Positions 18,523 to 27,308 of a DNA stretch of 64,000 nucleotides are shown one piece after another (positions within the stretch are counted from its first letter, which is position 1; the number at the start of each line of letters is the position of its first letter). The DNA is from Clostridia bacterium. Lineage in GTDB: Bacteria > Bacillota_A > Clostridia > Oscillospirales > Acutalibacteraceae. The notes beneath the pieces were generated by a model. It ran no database searches. It was not told the DNA's origin and worked only from the letters and a program-made list of their open reading frames with translations. The DNA lies in contig JAFQKE010000024.1 of NCBI GenBank assembly GCA_017397065.1, forward strand, positions 1 to 64,000, written 5' to 3'. Made by a program: the position numbers and the translations under genes.

Positions 18523-19164
18523 TCAAAGCGTATGTTTTAAAAACCATTCGGTAAGCTCATCGGTGTAGGCATAATCCCAAGCGTTATGCCCAACGCCATC
18601 AAGTGAGGTAAAGATAGGCTCACCACCCGATTTTTTAAGAAATTCTATCATTCTTTCACTTTCGGCGTGTGGTACAACGGTATCGGCTGTTCCGTGAGTC
18701 ACCCAAATGGGCTTGTGGGCAATTCGGCAGGCGTACCAGCATATACCGCTTCCGCATATGGGAGCAGCGGCGGCAAACCGTTCGGGATTTGCCATAAGCC
18801 AGTGCCATGTGCCTGTTCCGCCCATACTAAGTCCTGTAAGGTAAACTCGGCTTTCATCAATATTGTATTCTTTTATAATTTCATCTAAAAACAAATCAAG
18901 ACTCTCTAAATAATTACCCCAATATTTATCTTTTTTGCACTGAGGAGCCACCATAACAAAGGGGTATTCCTTTCCCTCCTTGGCGTATTTAAAGGGGCCG
19001 TGCCTGCCAGCAAGAGCAACATCATCACCACGTTCGCCTGCACCGTGTAAAAACACAAGAAGCGGAAATTTTTCATTTTTGTTGTAGTTTTCGGGAGTAT
19101 ACAAAAGATAATCAAAATTAACCTTTTTATCAAATATCTTGTCTAAACTTTCATTCTTTAACAT
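18523..19164 (-). CDS. esterase/lipase-like alpha/beta hydrolase
   Basis: This 213-residue enzyme with a single alpha/beta-hydrolase domain and no signal peptide has the oxyanion segment FLHGAGERG, the nucleophile motif GLSMGG, the Asp in HGTADTVVP and the His in GVGHNAW. It resembles feruloyl/carboxyl esterases of the LpqC/dienelactone hydrolase group. The ribosome site is AAAGGAGGAT, and an extended -10 (TGATACAAT) lies at 19187-19192 just upstream on this strand. Confidence 0.88.
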   Translation of the reverse strand: MLKNESLDKIFDKKVNFDYLLYTPENYNKNEKFPLLVFLHGAGERGDDVALAGRHGPFKYAKEGKEYPFVMVAPQCKKDKYWGNYLESLDLFLDEIIKEYNIDESRVYLTGLSMGGTGTWHWLMANPERFAAAAPICGSGICWYACRIAHKPIWVTHGTADTVVPHAESERMIEFLKKSGGEPIFTSLDGVGHNAWDYAYTDELTEWFLKHTL

Positions 19165-19186
19165 ACTTTTATCCTCCTTTTTTGAT

Positions 19187-19192
19187 ATTGTA
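19187..19192 (-). promoter_or_regulatory. extended -10 of the esterase gene
   Basis: TACAAT is preceded by TGA on the minus strand, about 22 bp before the ATG. No clear -35 is visible, as is common with extended -10 promoters. Confidence 0.45.
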
Positions 19193-19206
19193 TCATAAAT
19201 ATAAAA

Positions 19207-19235
19207 ATAAAAAAAGCCCTTAAAGGACTTTTTTA
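19207..19235 (-). terminator. terminator of the small protein gene
   Basis: On the minus strand a short stem (AAGTCCTTT with AAGGGCTT) is followed by a run of seven T. It lies directly behind the stop codon of the 54-residue protein gene. Confidence 0.65.
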
Positions 19236-19238
19236 AAA

Positions 19239-19403
19239 CTATTTTGCCATAAGGTTGTTTGCAATGCTTTTGAGTTCCTCCAAGGAGCCGACATTGCCGT
19301 GCGATTGAATAATGGTTTCCTGAATATTTTTTGGCAGAGTGTCAAAATAAATATTCATTTCGGTAGATGCCGCCGCATCAAAATAAGGTGTTTTGTTATT
19401 CAT
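19239..19403 (-). CDS. small acidic protein of unknown function
   Basis: This 54-residue protein starts MNNKTPYFDAAASTEM and contains LPKNIQETIIQS. I do not recognise a named family, although small proteins of this general look recur in Clostridia. It has no signal peptide or membrane segment and is probably a compact helical protein. An upstream in-frame ATG would give 65 residues, but the strong ribosome site (AAGGGGG) sits 8 nt before the internal ATG at 19403. It lies 41 bp behind the HAD gene and may share its transcript. Confidence 0.65.
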   Translation of the reverse strand: MNNKTPYFDAAASTEMNIYFDTLPKNIQETIIQSHGNVGSLEELKSIANNLMAK

Positions 19404-19444
19404 TTTTATTACCCCCTTATTTGGGAGTATTGACAAAATCGCCC

Positions 19445-20113
19445 CTAATATTCAAAAAGTGAAAAATCAAGCTCGGTAAAATCGGTAATCAAAAGGTCGG
19501 TATATTCAGCACCCACAAATTTTTCTTTGCCATCCGGGCAGATTCCAACAACCAACCCCGCACCGGATGCTCTTGCCGCCTTTACTCCCGAGCAGGCATC
19601 CTCAACAATAATCAGGTCTTTCATATCTACACCGAGTTTTGCCCCCGCTTTAAGGTATAAATCGGGGTGAGGCTTACCTCTTACAGTTCCGTCATCATAA
19701 ATAATATCTTCTTTTTTAAACCACTTTTCAAGGTTAAAAAGGTCATTAAAAAAGTTAACATTTTTTATTTCGGAAGATGTGGCAATTGCGTGGGGGATAT
19801 CATTTGCATTTAAAAAATCAAGCAAAGCGTTTGCACCGTTAGCAAATGAAAGAGTGTCCTTGTTTTTAAGACATTCTTCACGGTAAAGGGCCTCTTTTTC
19901 TTCGCCAAAAACTCCTATAAGCTCCTTTGGAATGGGCTTATTAAAAAGCCTTTCATATATAATGGGGTTAGTGCTTCCATGAAAATATTTATAATATCTT
20001 TCGGTAGAAACATCAATGCCCAACTGTTCTTTGGCGTAACGTTTCCAAGCCTTTTCGTGATATGGAGAATCTAGGAACAACGTTCCGTTGAAATCAAAAA
20101 TAATACCTTTCAT
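19445..20113 (-). CDS. HAD-superfamily phosphatase/phosphoglucomutase-like
   Basis: This 222-residue HAD hydrolase has motif I DFNGTLF at residues 6-12, motif II ATSS, the motif III region RGKPHPDLY, and motif IV VEDACSGV. It is similar to beta-phosphoglucomutase and sugar-phosphate phosphatases. The first motif has Asn at the second catalytic position (DFNGT rather than DxDGT), which favours a phosphatase-like or altered activity. A longer reading frame reaches 20212, but the promoter at 20130-20158 rules out that start. The chosen ATG follows GGTGA. Confidence 0.82.
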   Translation of the reverse strand: MKGIIFDFNGTLFLDSPYHEKAWKRYAKEQLGIDVSTERYYKYFHGSTNPIIYERLFNKPIPKELIGVFGEEKEALYREECLKNKDTLSFANGANALLDFLNANDIPHAIATSSEIKNVNFFNDLFNLEKWFKKEDIIYDDGTVRGKPHPDLYLKAGAKLGVDMKDLIIVEDACSGVKAARASGAGLVVGICPDGKEKFVGAEYTDLLITDFTELDFSLFEY

Positions 20114-20129
20114 TAAAATCACCAAAATC

Positions 20130-20158
20130 AGTATACAATACAACATAAAAAAAATCAA
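20130..20158 (-). promoter_or_regulatory. promoter of the HAD gene
   Basis: TTGATT, a 17-bp spacer and TATACT on the minus strand give a predicted start only about 10 nt before the ATG, a very short leader. It stands back to back with the dnaD promoter. Confidence 0.65.
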
Positions 20159-20270
20159 TAAATTTTTATTACACCTATATTTTGTGGAAAATCCAAACTG
20201 CCAAAGCTTCATTTGTCAATAGATAGTGTTTTTTAAAGAAAAAACTACAAAAAACACAAAAAATACTTGG

Positions 20271-20299
20271 TTTACAAACTAAACTTAATTTGGTATACT
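20271..20299 (+). promoter_or_regulatory. promoter of the dnaD-dnaI operon
   Basis: TTTACA, a 17-bp spacer and TATACT preceded by TGG make a strong extended -10 sigma-A promoter about 49 bp before the dnaD start. Confidence 0.75.
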
Positions 20300-20347
20300 A
20301 TTAAAATAAGCGCCAATATTCAAAAAATCAAAAAGGAGAGCTGCCAA

Positions 20348-21316
20348 ATGAATTTCAAGGTAATTAAAGATTTCAAAACGCCGCCATTTTCTGTACCCGG
20401 CGAGATAGTAGATTCGCATTTAAAATTGGCAGGGGCTCTGCAACTCAGAGTAATCCTTTATTGTCTTAGACACGCTTATGATGAAGAAATAAATCCTGCC
20501 TTAATGGCCGAGCTTTTTTCGGTGAGTGAGGAGGATATTAACGATGCCCTTATGTTCTGGGTAGAGCTTGGGTTTGTTGAATGTGAAGGTCCTGTTTTTA
20601 AGGCTCAACCAACCGCTGCAAGCCTGCCAAAGGTAGCACCGCCAAAGGCCATAAAGCCAAATCGAAAAGAGGTTGCACGCCGAGGCTTGGAATCCCCTGA
20701 AATTGCATTTTTGCTTAATGAAGCACAACAAAAATTTGGCAGAATGTTAAAGCAAAGCGAAAGCTCTGTTCTTGTTTGGATTTATGATGATTTAGGTATG
20801 GATGCATCATTGATTCTTATGGTTTTAGAGTATGCGGTTAAGGCAGGTAAGGTCAATATAAGCTATATTGAAAAAATCGCCAAAGATTGGGTGGAAAGTG
20901 GAGTAGATTCAATTGTGGCGGCCGAAAAAAGGATTGTAGAGCTTACTAATGCACGTTCGGCTTGGAACAAAATGCGCAGAGCTTTCGGACTAGATTCTCG
21001 TTCGCCCAGCGAAACCGAATCAAAGCTTGCAGTTTCGAGTATAATTGATTGGAAAATGTCGGACGAGCTACTTAAAAAAGCTTATGATATTTGTGTGGAT
21101 TCTTGTGGTAAATATAACATAAAGTATATAAAAAAGGTGCTTACCGATTGGCATAAGCAGGGGATTTCTACCGTCAAAGAGTGGGAAAATTTAAATGCCG
21201 CTATGGCTGAGCAGTCAGCAGAAAAAACAAATCAAAAATCCAAATCAAAAGCAAAATCTACTACTTCAGGCAGTATTGATTGGTCGCTTATGGATGAAAT
21301 AATTAATGGGGATTAA
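20348..21316 (+). CDS. dnaD: DnaD-domain primosome protein
   Basis: This 322-residue protein has an N-terminal winged-helix-like part (about residues 1-80, SVSEEDINDAL) and two DnaB_2/DnaD C-terminal domains. The first is at about 125-205 with GRMLKQSES and VWIYDDLG, the second at about 220-285 ending in KKVLTDWHKQGI, followed by a basic linker. DnaD-like proteins help load the replicative helicase at origins and restart sites. The next gene encodes the helicase loader, so the pair is functionally coherent. The start at 20348 follows AAAAGGAGAG; an upstream in-frame GTG-type start overlaps the promoter and was rejected. Confidence 0.9.
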   Translation: MNFKVIKDFKTPPFSVPGEIVDSHLKLAGALQLRVILYCLRHAYDEEINPALMAELFSVSEEDINDALMFWVELGFVECEGPVFKAQPTAASLPKVAPPKAIKPNRKEVARRGLESPEIAFLLNEAQQKFGRMLKQSESSVLVWIYDDLGMDASLILMVLEYAVKAGKVNISYIEKIAKDWVESGVDSIVAAEKRIVELTNARSAWNKMRRAFGLDSRSPSETESKLAVSSIIDWKMSDELLKKAYDICVDSCGKYNIKYIKKVLTDWHKQGISTVKEWENLNAAMAEQSAEKTNQKSKSKAKSTTSGSIDWSLMDEIINGD

Positions 21317-21318
21317 AA

Positions 21319-22284
21319 ATGGGATACAACAAACAGTACATAAAAAAGGCACTGGACGAGATAATAGAAAAGGGAAATAAATCTCGTATAATTTATGAAA
21401 AACAAAAAGCCGAGATTTTGGATAAAGAACCAAGACTTAAGGAGATTGAGCAGCAGTTTATGCAGCTCGGAAGTTTGCTTGGTGTAACCGCTCTTTCGGG
21501 TAACTCTGAGCGACTTGCCGCCCTACAGATTAAGTTTGACGCTTTGGTAAAAGAGCAAAAAGAGCTTAAAGCCAAGGTGTCGCTTAAAGACTATACTCCG
21601 CACTGCGAAAAATGCTCTGATACCGGATATGTAGGCTCAGCCCTTTGCAAATGTGTGTTAAAAAGAGCAAAAGAGCTCTCCTTTGCAGGGCTTTCGGCAG
21701 AAATGCCAATAGGTGAAAGTCGCTTTGATAATTTCAGCTTGGATTACTATAGCGGTGAAAGCAAAGATGCAATGAAAAAGATTTTTGCTTCGGTAAAAAA
21801 ATATGCCGAAGAGTTTAATCCTAAATCTGAAAGCCTTTTGTTTTTTGGAGAAACAGGATTGGGTAAAACCCACCTTTCTTTAGCTATTGCGGCCGCCGCC
21901 CTTGAAAAGGGAATGGGAGTTGTTTACTCTCCCGTTCAAAATCTTATTCAAAAGCTGGAAAAGGAGCATTTTTCATATAATTCTGATACCCCGATTCTGG
22001 ATGATGTTATGGAATGTGATCTTCTTATTTTAGATGATCTTGGCACAGAGTTTTCAACTGCATATTCGCAGTCACTCATATATAACATAATTAACACCCG
22101 AATTTTAACCTCAAAGCCTACCATCATAAGTACCAATCTTACTGTTGAGGAGATGGCTTCAAAGTATCATAACAGGGTTGCCTCCAGAATAATCGGCAGC
22201 TATAACATAAAAAAATTCTGCGGTAGTGACGTGCGCCAACAAAAGAAAATTGAAGAATTTAAAAGAGGTAAATGTAATGATTGA
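21319..22284 (+). CDS. DnaI/DnaC-type helicase loader ATPase
   Basis: This 321-residue AAA+ protein has an N-terminal coiled-coil-like region, a zinc-binding four-Cys cluster at about residues 95-112 (CEKC...CKC), Walker A GETGLGKT at about 177-184, Walker B LLILDDLG, and a late SRIIGSY arginine-finger region. The family loads DnaB helicase onto DNA. It begins 2 nt after dnaD, and its end overlaps the DUF896 gene by 8 nt. Confidence 0.92.
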   Translation: MGYNKQYIKKALDEIIEKGNKSRIIYEKQKAEILDKEPRLKEIEQQFMQLGSLLGVTALSGNSERLAALQIKFDALVKEQKELKAKVSLKDYTPHCEKCSDTGYVGSALCKCVLKRAKELSFAGLSAEMPIGESRFDNFSLDYYSGESKDAMKKIFASVKKYAEEFNPKSESLLFFGETGLGKTHLSLAIAAAALEKGMGVVYSPVQNLIQKLEKEHFSYNSDTPILDDVMECDLLILDDLGTEFSTAYSQSLIYNIINTRILTSKPTIISTNLTVEEMASKYHNRVASRIIGSYNIKKFCGSDVRQQKKIEEFKRGKCND

Positions 22285-22510
22285 GGATAAAATTAAAAGA
22301 ATAAATGAGCTTGCAAGAAAGCAAAAGGCAGAGGGCTTAACCGATGAAGAAAAGGCAGAGCAGGCCGAACTCCGCAGGGAATATATTGAATCATATAAAC
22401 GAAGCCTTATTGCTCAGCTTGAAAACACCTATGTTGTGGATGATAACGGTAATAAGCAAAAGCTTACCGAACGTGTAAAAACCAAAGAAGAAAAGAAATA
22501 TATGAATTAG
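22277..22510 (+). CDS. DUF896/YnzC-family small protein
   Basis: This 77-residue cytosolic protein has the family signature [17 protein letters not shown] and [12 protein letters not shown]. The fold is a helical hairpin; the function is unknown, although YnzC is SOS-linked in Bacillus. The start at 22277 overlaps the end of dnaI and follows AGAGGT, so it is translationally coupled. Confidence 0.88.
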   Translation: MIEDKIKRINELARKQKAEGLTDEEKAEQAELRREYIESYKRSLIAQLENTYVVDDNGNKQKLTERVKTKEEKKYMN

Positions 22511-22514
22511 TATT

Positions 22515-22724
22515 ATGGAAAAAATATCTGCTTATTGCGAAAAGCATCCCGATTCTAAATTCAACAAATCACTTATGGTTGCAATTAAAACAAAAAGTGG
22601 ACGAAAGACTATAAATGGCAATGAATATAAAGAGTTTATAAATGATGAGGTTGCTTTCGAGGAAACCTTAAATGACCAAACCTTAAAAGAGCACCTTAAA
22701 AAAGATTTTTTTATAAACAACTAA
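22515..22724 (+). pseudogene. probable remnant of an arylamine N-acetyltransferase C-terminus
   Basis: The 69-residue frame reads ISAYCEKHPDSKFNKSL, then GRKTINGNE, then LKEHLKKDF. This matches the order of the C-terminal part of arylamine N-acetyltransferases (the NYYxSTHPxSxF segment, the GRxTLxG strand and the final L-x3-LxxxF helix). The rest of a NAT (Cys-His-Asp catalytic domain, about 190 residues) is absent and there is no clear ribosome site. It begins 4 nt after the DUF896 stop and ends at a terminator. I infer a truncated remnant; a small stand-alone protein is the alternative. Confidence 0.5.
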
Positions 22725-22726
22725 AA

Positions 22727-22770
22727 ATAAACCTGCTAAGGATTTTGCATTTCCTTGGCAGGTTTATCTT
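22727..22770. terminator. bidirectional terminator
   Basis: A 15-bp stem (22727-22742 with 22752-22767) lies between convergent genes and contains AAACCTGC/GCAGGTTT. Confidence 0.75.
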
Positions 22771-23857
22771 ATTTATACTTTTTCAAAAGTTCTAAAAAAG
22801 CTTTTTTGTTTGAAAGCTTGCAAGCATCCATAAGCTTTTTTATGCGGTATTTTGCGGTGTTATGTGAAATAAAGCAGGCTTCGGCTGCCACTGCGTACGG
22901 ATACCCATCTAAAATAAAGTCAAGAAGCTTTAAATCGGTATCATCGCATATTGAGAGCATATTTTCAATTAGTATCATCTCATTTATTTCGCTGTCGCTA
23001 TAAAAAAGTTCATCTGCACGTTGTGATTTATTATCGGTTGAGAAGTGGGAATCGTCCGGTAATTCATTTTTTATAAAGTCACCTCTGTAACCGATTTTCC
23101 ACTTAACGGCAATGTTGGAATAAAGCAAAGCGGTATTTTTGCTAAGTATTTCGCATATCGAAACTGCTGCTTTTCCGTATTCCTCATAACACATTGATAT
23201 GGTAATAAGCTCATCGATTCCACGTGAAAGGAGCGTGTTGCCATAGCTTACCGTAAGTAAGTTGTGAGGTGTTGCTTTAAGTTTTTTAAAATTTCTCGTA
23301 AGGGATATTGCAGCGTAATCATTGGCACAGATAACACAGTCATAATTATGGTAAAACTTATAAAAATCATCAAAGCAACCTTTTAAAGAGCCGTTGTTAT
23401 AGTAAATATCGTTTTCGCCGGCCATATTTTCAGCGTAGTTTAAAAAGGTAGCCTTTCTTACCGAATCGGAAAGGGAGGCGGGGTTAATTCCGTACAGAGC
23501 CGGCTTTGTTTTTCCCTTTTTTTTAAGATGATTTATTAAATAATACATCGACTGACCGATATCAGAAGTTACCGAGCTGAATATTCCTTTAATCAAATCT
23601 TTTTGTATAGGACCCAACACAACGGGGTGAATTTTTTCCTTATTAGCGAGTGAAACAGCGTAATTAAGCCATCCGGTATCAGAGCCTATAAGTAGTAAAA
23701 AGTGGGAATTATCAATTCCTTTAAGATGTTCACAGTCTGATATTTTTTTGAATTTAAGCTTCTTTTTTGTAAGAGCGGAGCAAACCCCATCAAAAATAAC
23801 CTTTCCCCAAGAACTCTCTTCAAACGCAGGCTCTATGAGTATCTCAATATAAATAAT
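22769..23857 (-). CDS. LacI-type sensor regulator with C-terminal HTH, probable ATT start
   Basis: The protein is about 362 residues. Most of it resembles the type I periplasmic-binding fold of LacI/GalR sensors: DIIYIEILIEPAFEESSWGK opens it, LLLIGSD and DCVICANDYAAISL lie in the middle. The last 60 residues form a helix-turn-helix (AAEACFISHNTAKYRIKKLM), so the DNA-binding domain is C-terminal rather than N-terminal. No ATG, GTG or TTG opens the full frame. AAAGGGG at 23862-23868 points to ATT at 23857 (or 23854), and a promoter at 23886-23891 fits. A TTG at 23620 would delete a quarter of the sensor. It probably controls the divergent DUF5107 gene in response to a sugar. Confidence 0.7.
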   Translation of the reverse strand: MIYIEILIEPAFEESSWGKVIFDGVCSALTKKKLKFKKISDCEHLKGIDNSHFLLLIGSDTGWLNYAVSLANKEKIHPVVLGPIQKDLIKGIFSSVTSDIGQSMYYLINHLKKKGKTKPALYGINPASLSDSVRKATFLNYAENMAGENDIYYNNGSLKGCFDDFYKFYHNYDCVICANDYAAISLTRNFKKLKATPHNLLTVSYGNTLLSRGIDELITISMCYEEYGKAAVSICEILSKNTALLYSNIAVKWKIGYRGDFIKNELPDDSHFSTDNKSQRADELFYSDSEINEMILIENMLSICDDTDLKLLDFILDGYPYAVAAEACFISHNTAKYRIKKLMDACKLSNKKAFLELLKKYK

Positions 23858-23885
23858 ATCACCCCTTTAAAAACCTTGCTTTTAT

Positions 23886-23891
23886 ATTGTA
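23886..23891 (-). promoter_or_regulatory. extended -10 of the LacI-type regulator gene
   Basis: TACAAT is preceded by TGT on the minus strand and TTTAAA lies 17 bp further upstream. The predicted start near 23879 leaves about 22 nt before the proposed ATT start, agreeing with the ribosome site at 23862-23868. Confidence 0.5.
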
Positions 23892-24022
23892 ACATTTTTT
23901 GCTTGAGATTTAAAGTCCAAAAAAGTACAAAAATTCGTGTATATTTTTCGCATATTTTATGCTTTAAACTATCTGCTTTAAGTGTTAAAATTAGTATATA
24001 ATAATCTGAAGGTGTGATTTTA

Positions 24023-27000
24023 ATGAAAATGGTAGTTGCAGAGGTTGAAAAACTTGTAATACCAACCTATCCCGAACCTGAAAAAGAACAAATGCCAATG
24101 TTTGCAGAAAACCGTGTGCATCAGCGTTCAAGCGGCAGACCGTACCCAAATAAAATAGTTTTAAAGGTTAACAGAGATGAAAAAATAAACAAAGAATATA
24201 CCGTTATCCGTATGGAAAATGAATATCTTTCGCTTTATATTCTTCCTGAAATTGGTGGCAGAATTTATGCCGCTAAGGACAAAACAACAGGATATGATTT
24301 TTTCTATAAACAGCACGTCATAAAGCCTGCACTTATCGGCGTTTTGGGCTCTTGGGTTTCGGGTGGAGTGGAATTCAACTGGCCATTCCATCATAGAGCT
24401 TCCGGGTTTATGCCTTGTGACTATAGTATTGAATACGAAAAGGACGGCACTGCCATTTGCTGGCTTTCCGAGCATGATCCTATCGATAGAATGAAAGGTA
24501 TGGTGGGCATTGTGCTTAGCCCCGATTCGGCGTATTTTGAAACCCGAATGAAGCTTTATAACAGAACGCCTCTTCGCCACTCCTTTTTGTGGTGGGAGAA
24601 TGCCGCAGTTCCCGTTAATGAGGATTATCGCATTTTCTTCCCCAAAGACGTAACATATGTTAATTTTCATTATTTAAAATCAAGAGCAAGCTATCCCATT
24701 GCGGGCAGCTGCACCTTTAATGGTATACCTATGAAAGAGAAGAGAGATATTTCTTGGCACAAAAACACCCGACAAGCTACCTCCTATTTTGCGTCGGCAT
24801 CCAAGTATGATTTCTTTGGAGGTTACGATTACGCTAAGGATGCAGGTGTCGTTCACATAGGAAACCATCATCTTTCGCCCGGCAAAAAAATGTTCACGTG
24901 GGCCTATTCACAGCTTGCTACCTCGTGGGAAAACGCCCTTACCGATACCGATGGTCAGTACGCTGAGCTTATGGCAGGCTCCTATTCGGACAATCAGCCT
25001 GATTTTGCTTGGATTGAACCGTATGAGACAAAAAGATTCTCACAGTATTGGTATCCAATAAGCAAAATAGGTGCACCTTGCTTTGCAAACCTGAATGGCG
25101 CCGTTAATATTGAAAGAACCGATAAAAAATCAGAGCTTAAAATTCAGTCTACCAAAAACTTTGAAAATGCCGATATTAAGGTTTTTGAAAACGATAATCT
25201 CATTTTCACCGAAGTCACAAATCTCAATCCCAAAGTACCGCTCTGTTTTAATCTTGGAAAAATAGGTGAGTACATAAAAATCGAGGTAACAGTAAACGGT
25301 AAACCCATTATTTCTTATACAGAGGAGAAAGTGGATAACTTTAAAAAGCCTGACCCGATAGAGGATACACCTTCGTCTGAAAAATTAGCTTCGGCAGAGG
25401 AGCTTTACCTTGCCGGCGTACATGTTGCACAGTATAGAGATCCTGCGATATATCCTGATGCCTATTGGCTTGAGGCACTCCGCCGTAACCCCAATCACAT
25501 TCCCTCTCTGATTGCTATGGCTGATTATCGTTATAGACTTTGTGACTATGATAACGCTTATGATTACATTCAAAAGGCGATAGAAAAATTAACTTTTTTA
25601 AACGCTCATCCCGAAAGCGGCAAGGCTTATTTTATCTGCGGCCTTATTCTTGAGGCAATGGGCAAGCGAAAAGATGCTTATGATTTTTATTACAAAGCTG
25701 CATGGAGCGGCATTACTTATGATATCGCAATGACCCGAATTGCCCTTTTGGATATTTATAACAAGAACTATGAAAAGGCACTTGAACACACCGAAAACGC
25801 ACTTTCACGTAACGTTAACAATCGCCTTGCGATGGCTTTGAGGGTTATTGCCTTAAAGTACCTTAATATGGGCGATGAGGCAGAAACACTCATAAAAAAA
25901 GCACTTGATGCCGATAAATTAGACCATTTAATGCGTTTTCTTGCCGCCGAGGATGAACTTTCGGATTTCTTTGAGGTAATGGATTGTTCGCCCGTTCAAA
26001 CCTCAATTGATTTAGCCCTTGATTTTGTGGATATGGGTGAATATAAAAGAGCCGAAGCTTTACTCAATGCACTTTTAAGGGCAATTCCTAATAAGGTTAC
26101 TGCACCGTTCTATTTCACTCTTGCCTACATTAAAAAGCTTATGGGTGAGGATGACGAGGTCTACATAAAATCAGCCGAAAAGGCATCTATCGGTGATACC
26201 TTCTCTTTCCGTCCGGGCGAACTCAAAGCTTTGCAAAGTGCTGAAAACAGCACACTTGCAAAGGAACTTTTGGGCAATCTTTATTATTCAAAACGTCAAA
26301 TCGATAAGGCCGAAGAATGTTATGAAGCAGTGCTGAAGAGTGAACCCGATAACTCCACAGTTATTCGCAATTTGGCAGTTTTGAAGTTTAATTATCGTGG
26401 CGAAACTATTTCGCCACTAAAAATGATAAAGAGGGCCGTTGCACTTAATCCTTTAAGCGAAGAGCTTGTTTATGAAACTGTAGTTTTAATGGATAAGTTA
26501 TCTGTAGAGCCGAGTGAAAAGGTGGCATTTTTGGAGTCGAAGAGAAATATTATCACACGTGATGATATTTTAACCGAGCTTGCAAAGGCTTACAATCAGG
26601 CTAAAAATCCAAGCAAAGCCTTGGATGTGCTTTTAAATCACAACTTTGTGCCCTGTGAGGGTGGTGAGCACGCCATTGCTGATCAGTATATTTTTGCAAA
26701 CTTTATGTTGGCACAGGAAAAATTTGTTGCAAACGATTTTGAAAAAGCTCTTGAGTTATTTAGAAAGGCTCAGGTTCTTCCGCAAAATCTTGGTGCCGGT
26801 ATTTGGAATCATTGCAAGCTGATTCCTCTAAGATATTTTGAGGCAATCTGTTTAGAAAAGCTAGGTCAAAAGAATAAGGCTGATGAAATTTATTTTTACA
26901 TCACCGATACCGAGATTGAATACTTCAGCAATATGCACTTTAAAGAGTTACCTTGGTATCAGGCACTTAGCTATAACAAATTAGGCGAGCCGCTTAAAGG

Positions 27001-27259
27001 ACAAGACCTTATCACTCGCTATAACCGCCTTTGGAAATCAGCCCTCAAGGCAAAGGATGACGGCTATTTTGCCACAACTCCATTCTTTATTCCCTTTACC
27101 GATTCTCCCGAAAAATTAAGGAGGGCACAGTTCGGTTATCTATTGGGTCTTGCAGAAGCTTATATGGGCAATAAAGAAAAAGGCAAAGAACTGTTATCAT
27201 CGGCTTATGACCTTAACAGCGAGCTTCTTTTCGCAAAATTTTATTCCGAAAATCTATAA
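24023..27259 (+). CDS. DUF5107-TPR protein, probable carbohydrate-active
   Basis: This 1078-residue protein has no signal peptide and is presumably cytosolic. The N-terminal half (about residues 20-360) is DUF5107: PEIGGRIYAAKDKTTGYDFFY, VSGGVEFNWPFHHR and WWENAAVP are typical, and the fold recalls mutarotase-like beta-sandwiches. The C-terminal half (about 450-1075) is a long array of TPR helices (AKAYNQAKNPSKALDVL, EALGDL-like repeats). The domain is thought to act on sugars, but I know of no proven reaction. The start is ATG 24023 after AAGGTG; a GTG at 24014 overlaps that ribosome site. The divergent LacI-type sensor is its likely regulator. Confidence 0.82.
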   Translation: MKMVVAEVEKLVIPTYPEPEKEQMPMFAENRVHQRSSGRPYPNKIVLKVNRDEKINKEYTVIRMENEYLSLYILPEIGGRIYAAKDKTTGYDFFYKQHVIKPALIGVLGSWVSGGVEFNWPFHHRASGFMPCDYSIEYEKDGTAICWLSEHDPIDRMKGMVGIVLSPDSAYFETRMKLYNRTPLRHSFLWWENAAVPVNEDYRIFFPKDVTYVNFHYLKSRASYPIAGSCTFNGIPMKEKRDISWHKNTRQATSYFASASKYDFFGGYDYAKDAGVVHIGNHHLSPGKKMFTWAYSQLATSWENALTDTDGQYAELMAGSYSDNQPDFAWIEPYETKRFSQYWYPISKIGAPCFANLNGAVNIERTDKKSELKIQSTKNFENADIKVFENDNLIFTEVTNLNPKVPLCFNLGKIGEYIKIEVTVNGKPIISYTEEKVDNFKKPDPIEDTPSSEKLASAEELYLAGVHVAQYRDPAIYPDAYWLEALRRNPNHIPSLIAMADYRYRLCDYDNAYDYIQKAIEKLTFLNAHPESGKAYFICGLILEAMGKRKDAYDFYYKAAWSGITYDIAMTRIALLDIYNKNYEKALEHTENALSRNVNNRLAMALRVIALKYLNMGDEAETLIKKALDADKLDHLMRFLAAEDELSDFFEVMDCSPVQTSIDLALDFVDMGEYKRAEALLNALLRAIPNKVTAPFYFTLAYIKKLMGEDDEVYIKSAEKASIGDTFSFRPGELKALQSAENSTLAKELLGNLYYSKRQIDKAEECYEAVLKSEPDNSTVIRNLAVLKFNYRGETISPLKMIKRAVALNPLSEELVYETVVLMDKLSVEPSEKVAFLESKRNIITRDDILTELAKAYNQAKNPSKALDVLLNHNFVPCEGGEHAIADQYIFANFMLAQEKFVANDFEKALELFRKAQVLPQNLGAGIWNHCKLIPLRYFEAICLEKLGQKNKADEIYFYITDTEIEYFSNMHFKELPWYQALSYNKLGEPLKGQDLITRYNRLWKSALKAKDDGYFATTPFFIPFTDSPEKLRRAQFGYLLGLAEAYMGNKEKGKELLSSAYDLNSELLFAKFYSENL

Positions 27260-27263
27260 TATT

Positions 27264-27308
27264 AAAAAACGATAGTTTGTGTTTAATTCGCACAAGCTAT
27301 CGTTTTTT
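27264..27308. terminator. bidirectional terminator
   Basis: A long stem (AAAACGATAG-type left arm 27264-27281, right arm 27291-27308) with A and T runs at its ends serves the convergent DUF5107 and AraC genes; it overlaps the AraC stop codon. Confidence 0.85.

Noticed and set aside
20267..20347. Longer N-terminus for DnaD
   Set aside because: It would place the promoter -35 and -10 boxes inside the gene; the strong ribosome site is just before 20348.
23620..23622. TTG start for the LacI-type regulator
   Set aside because: The frame continues upstream for about 79 codons with sensor-like sequence, a ribosome site and a promoter; TTG 23620 has no ribosome site.
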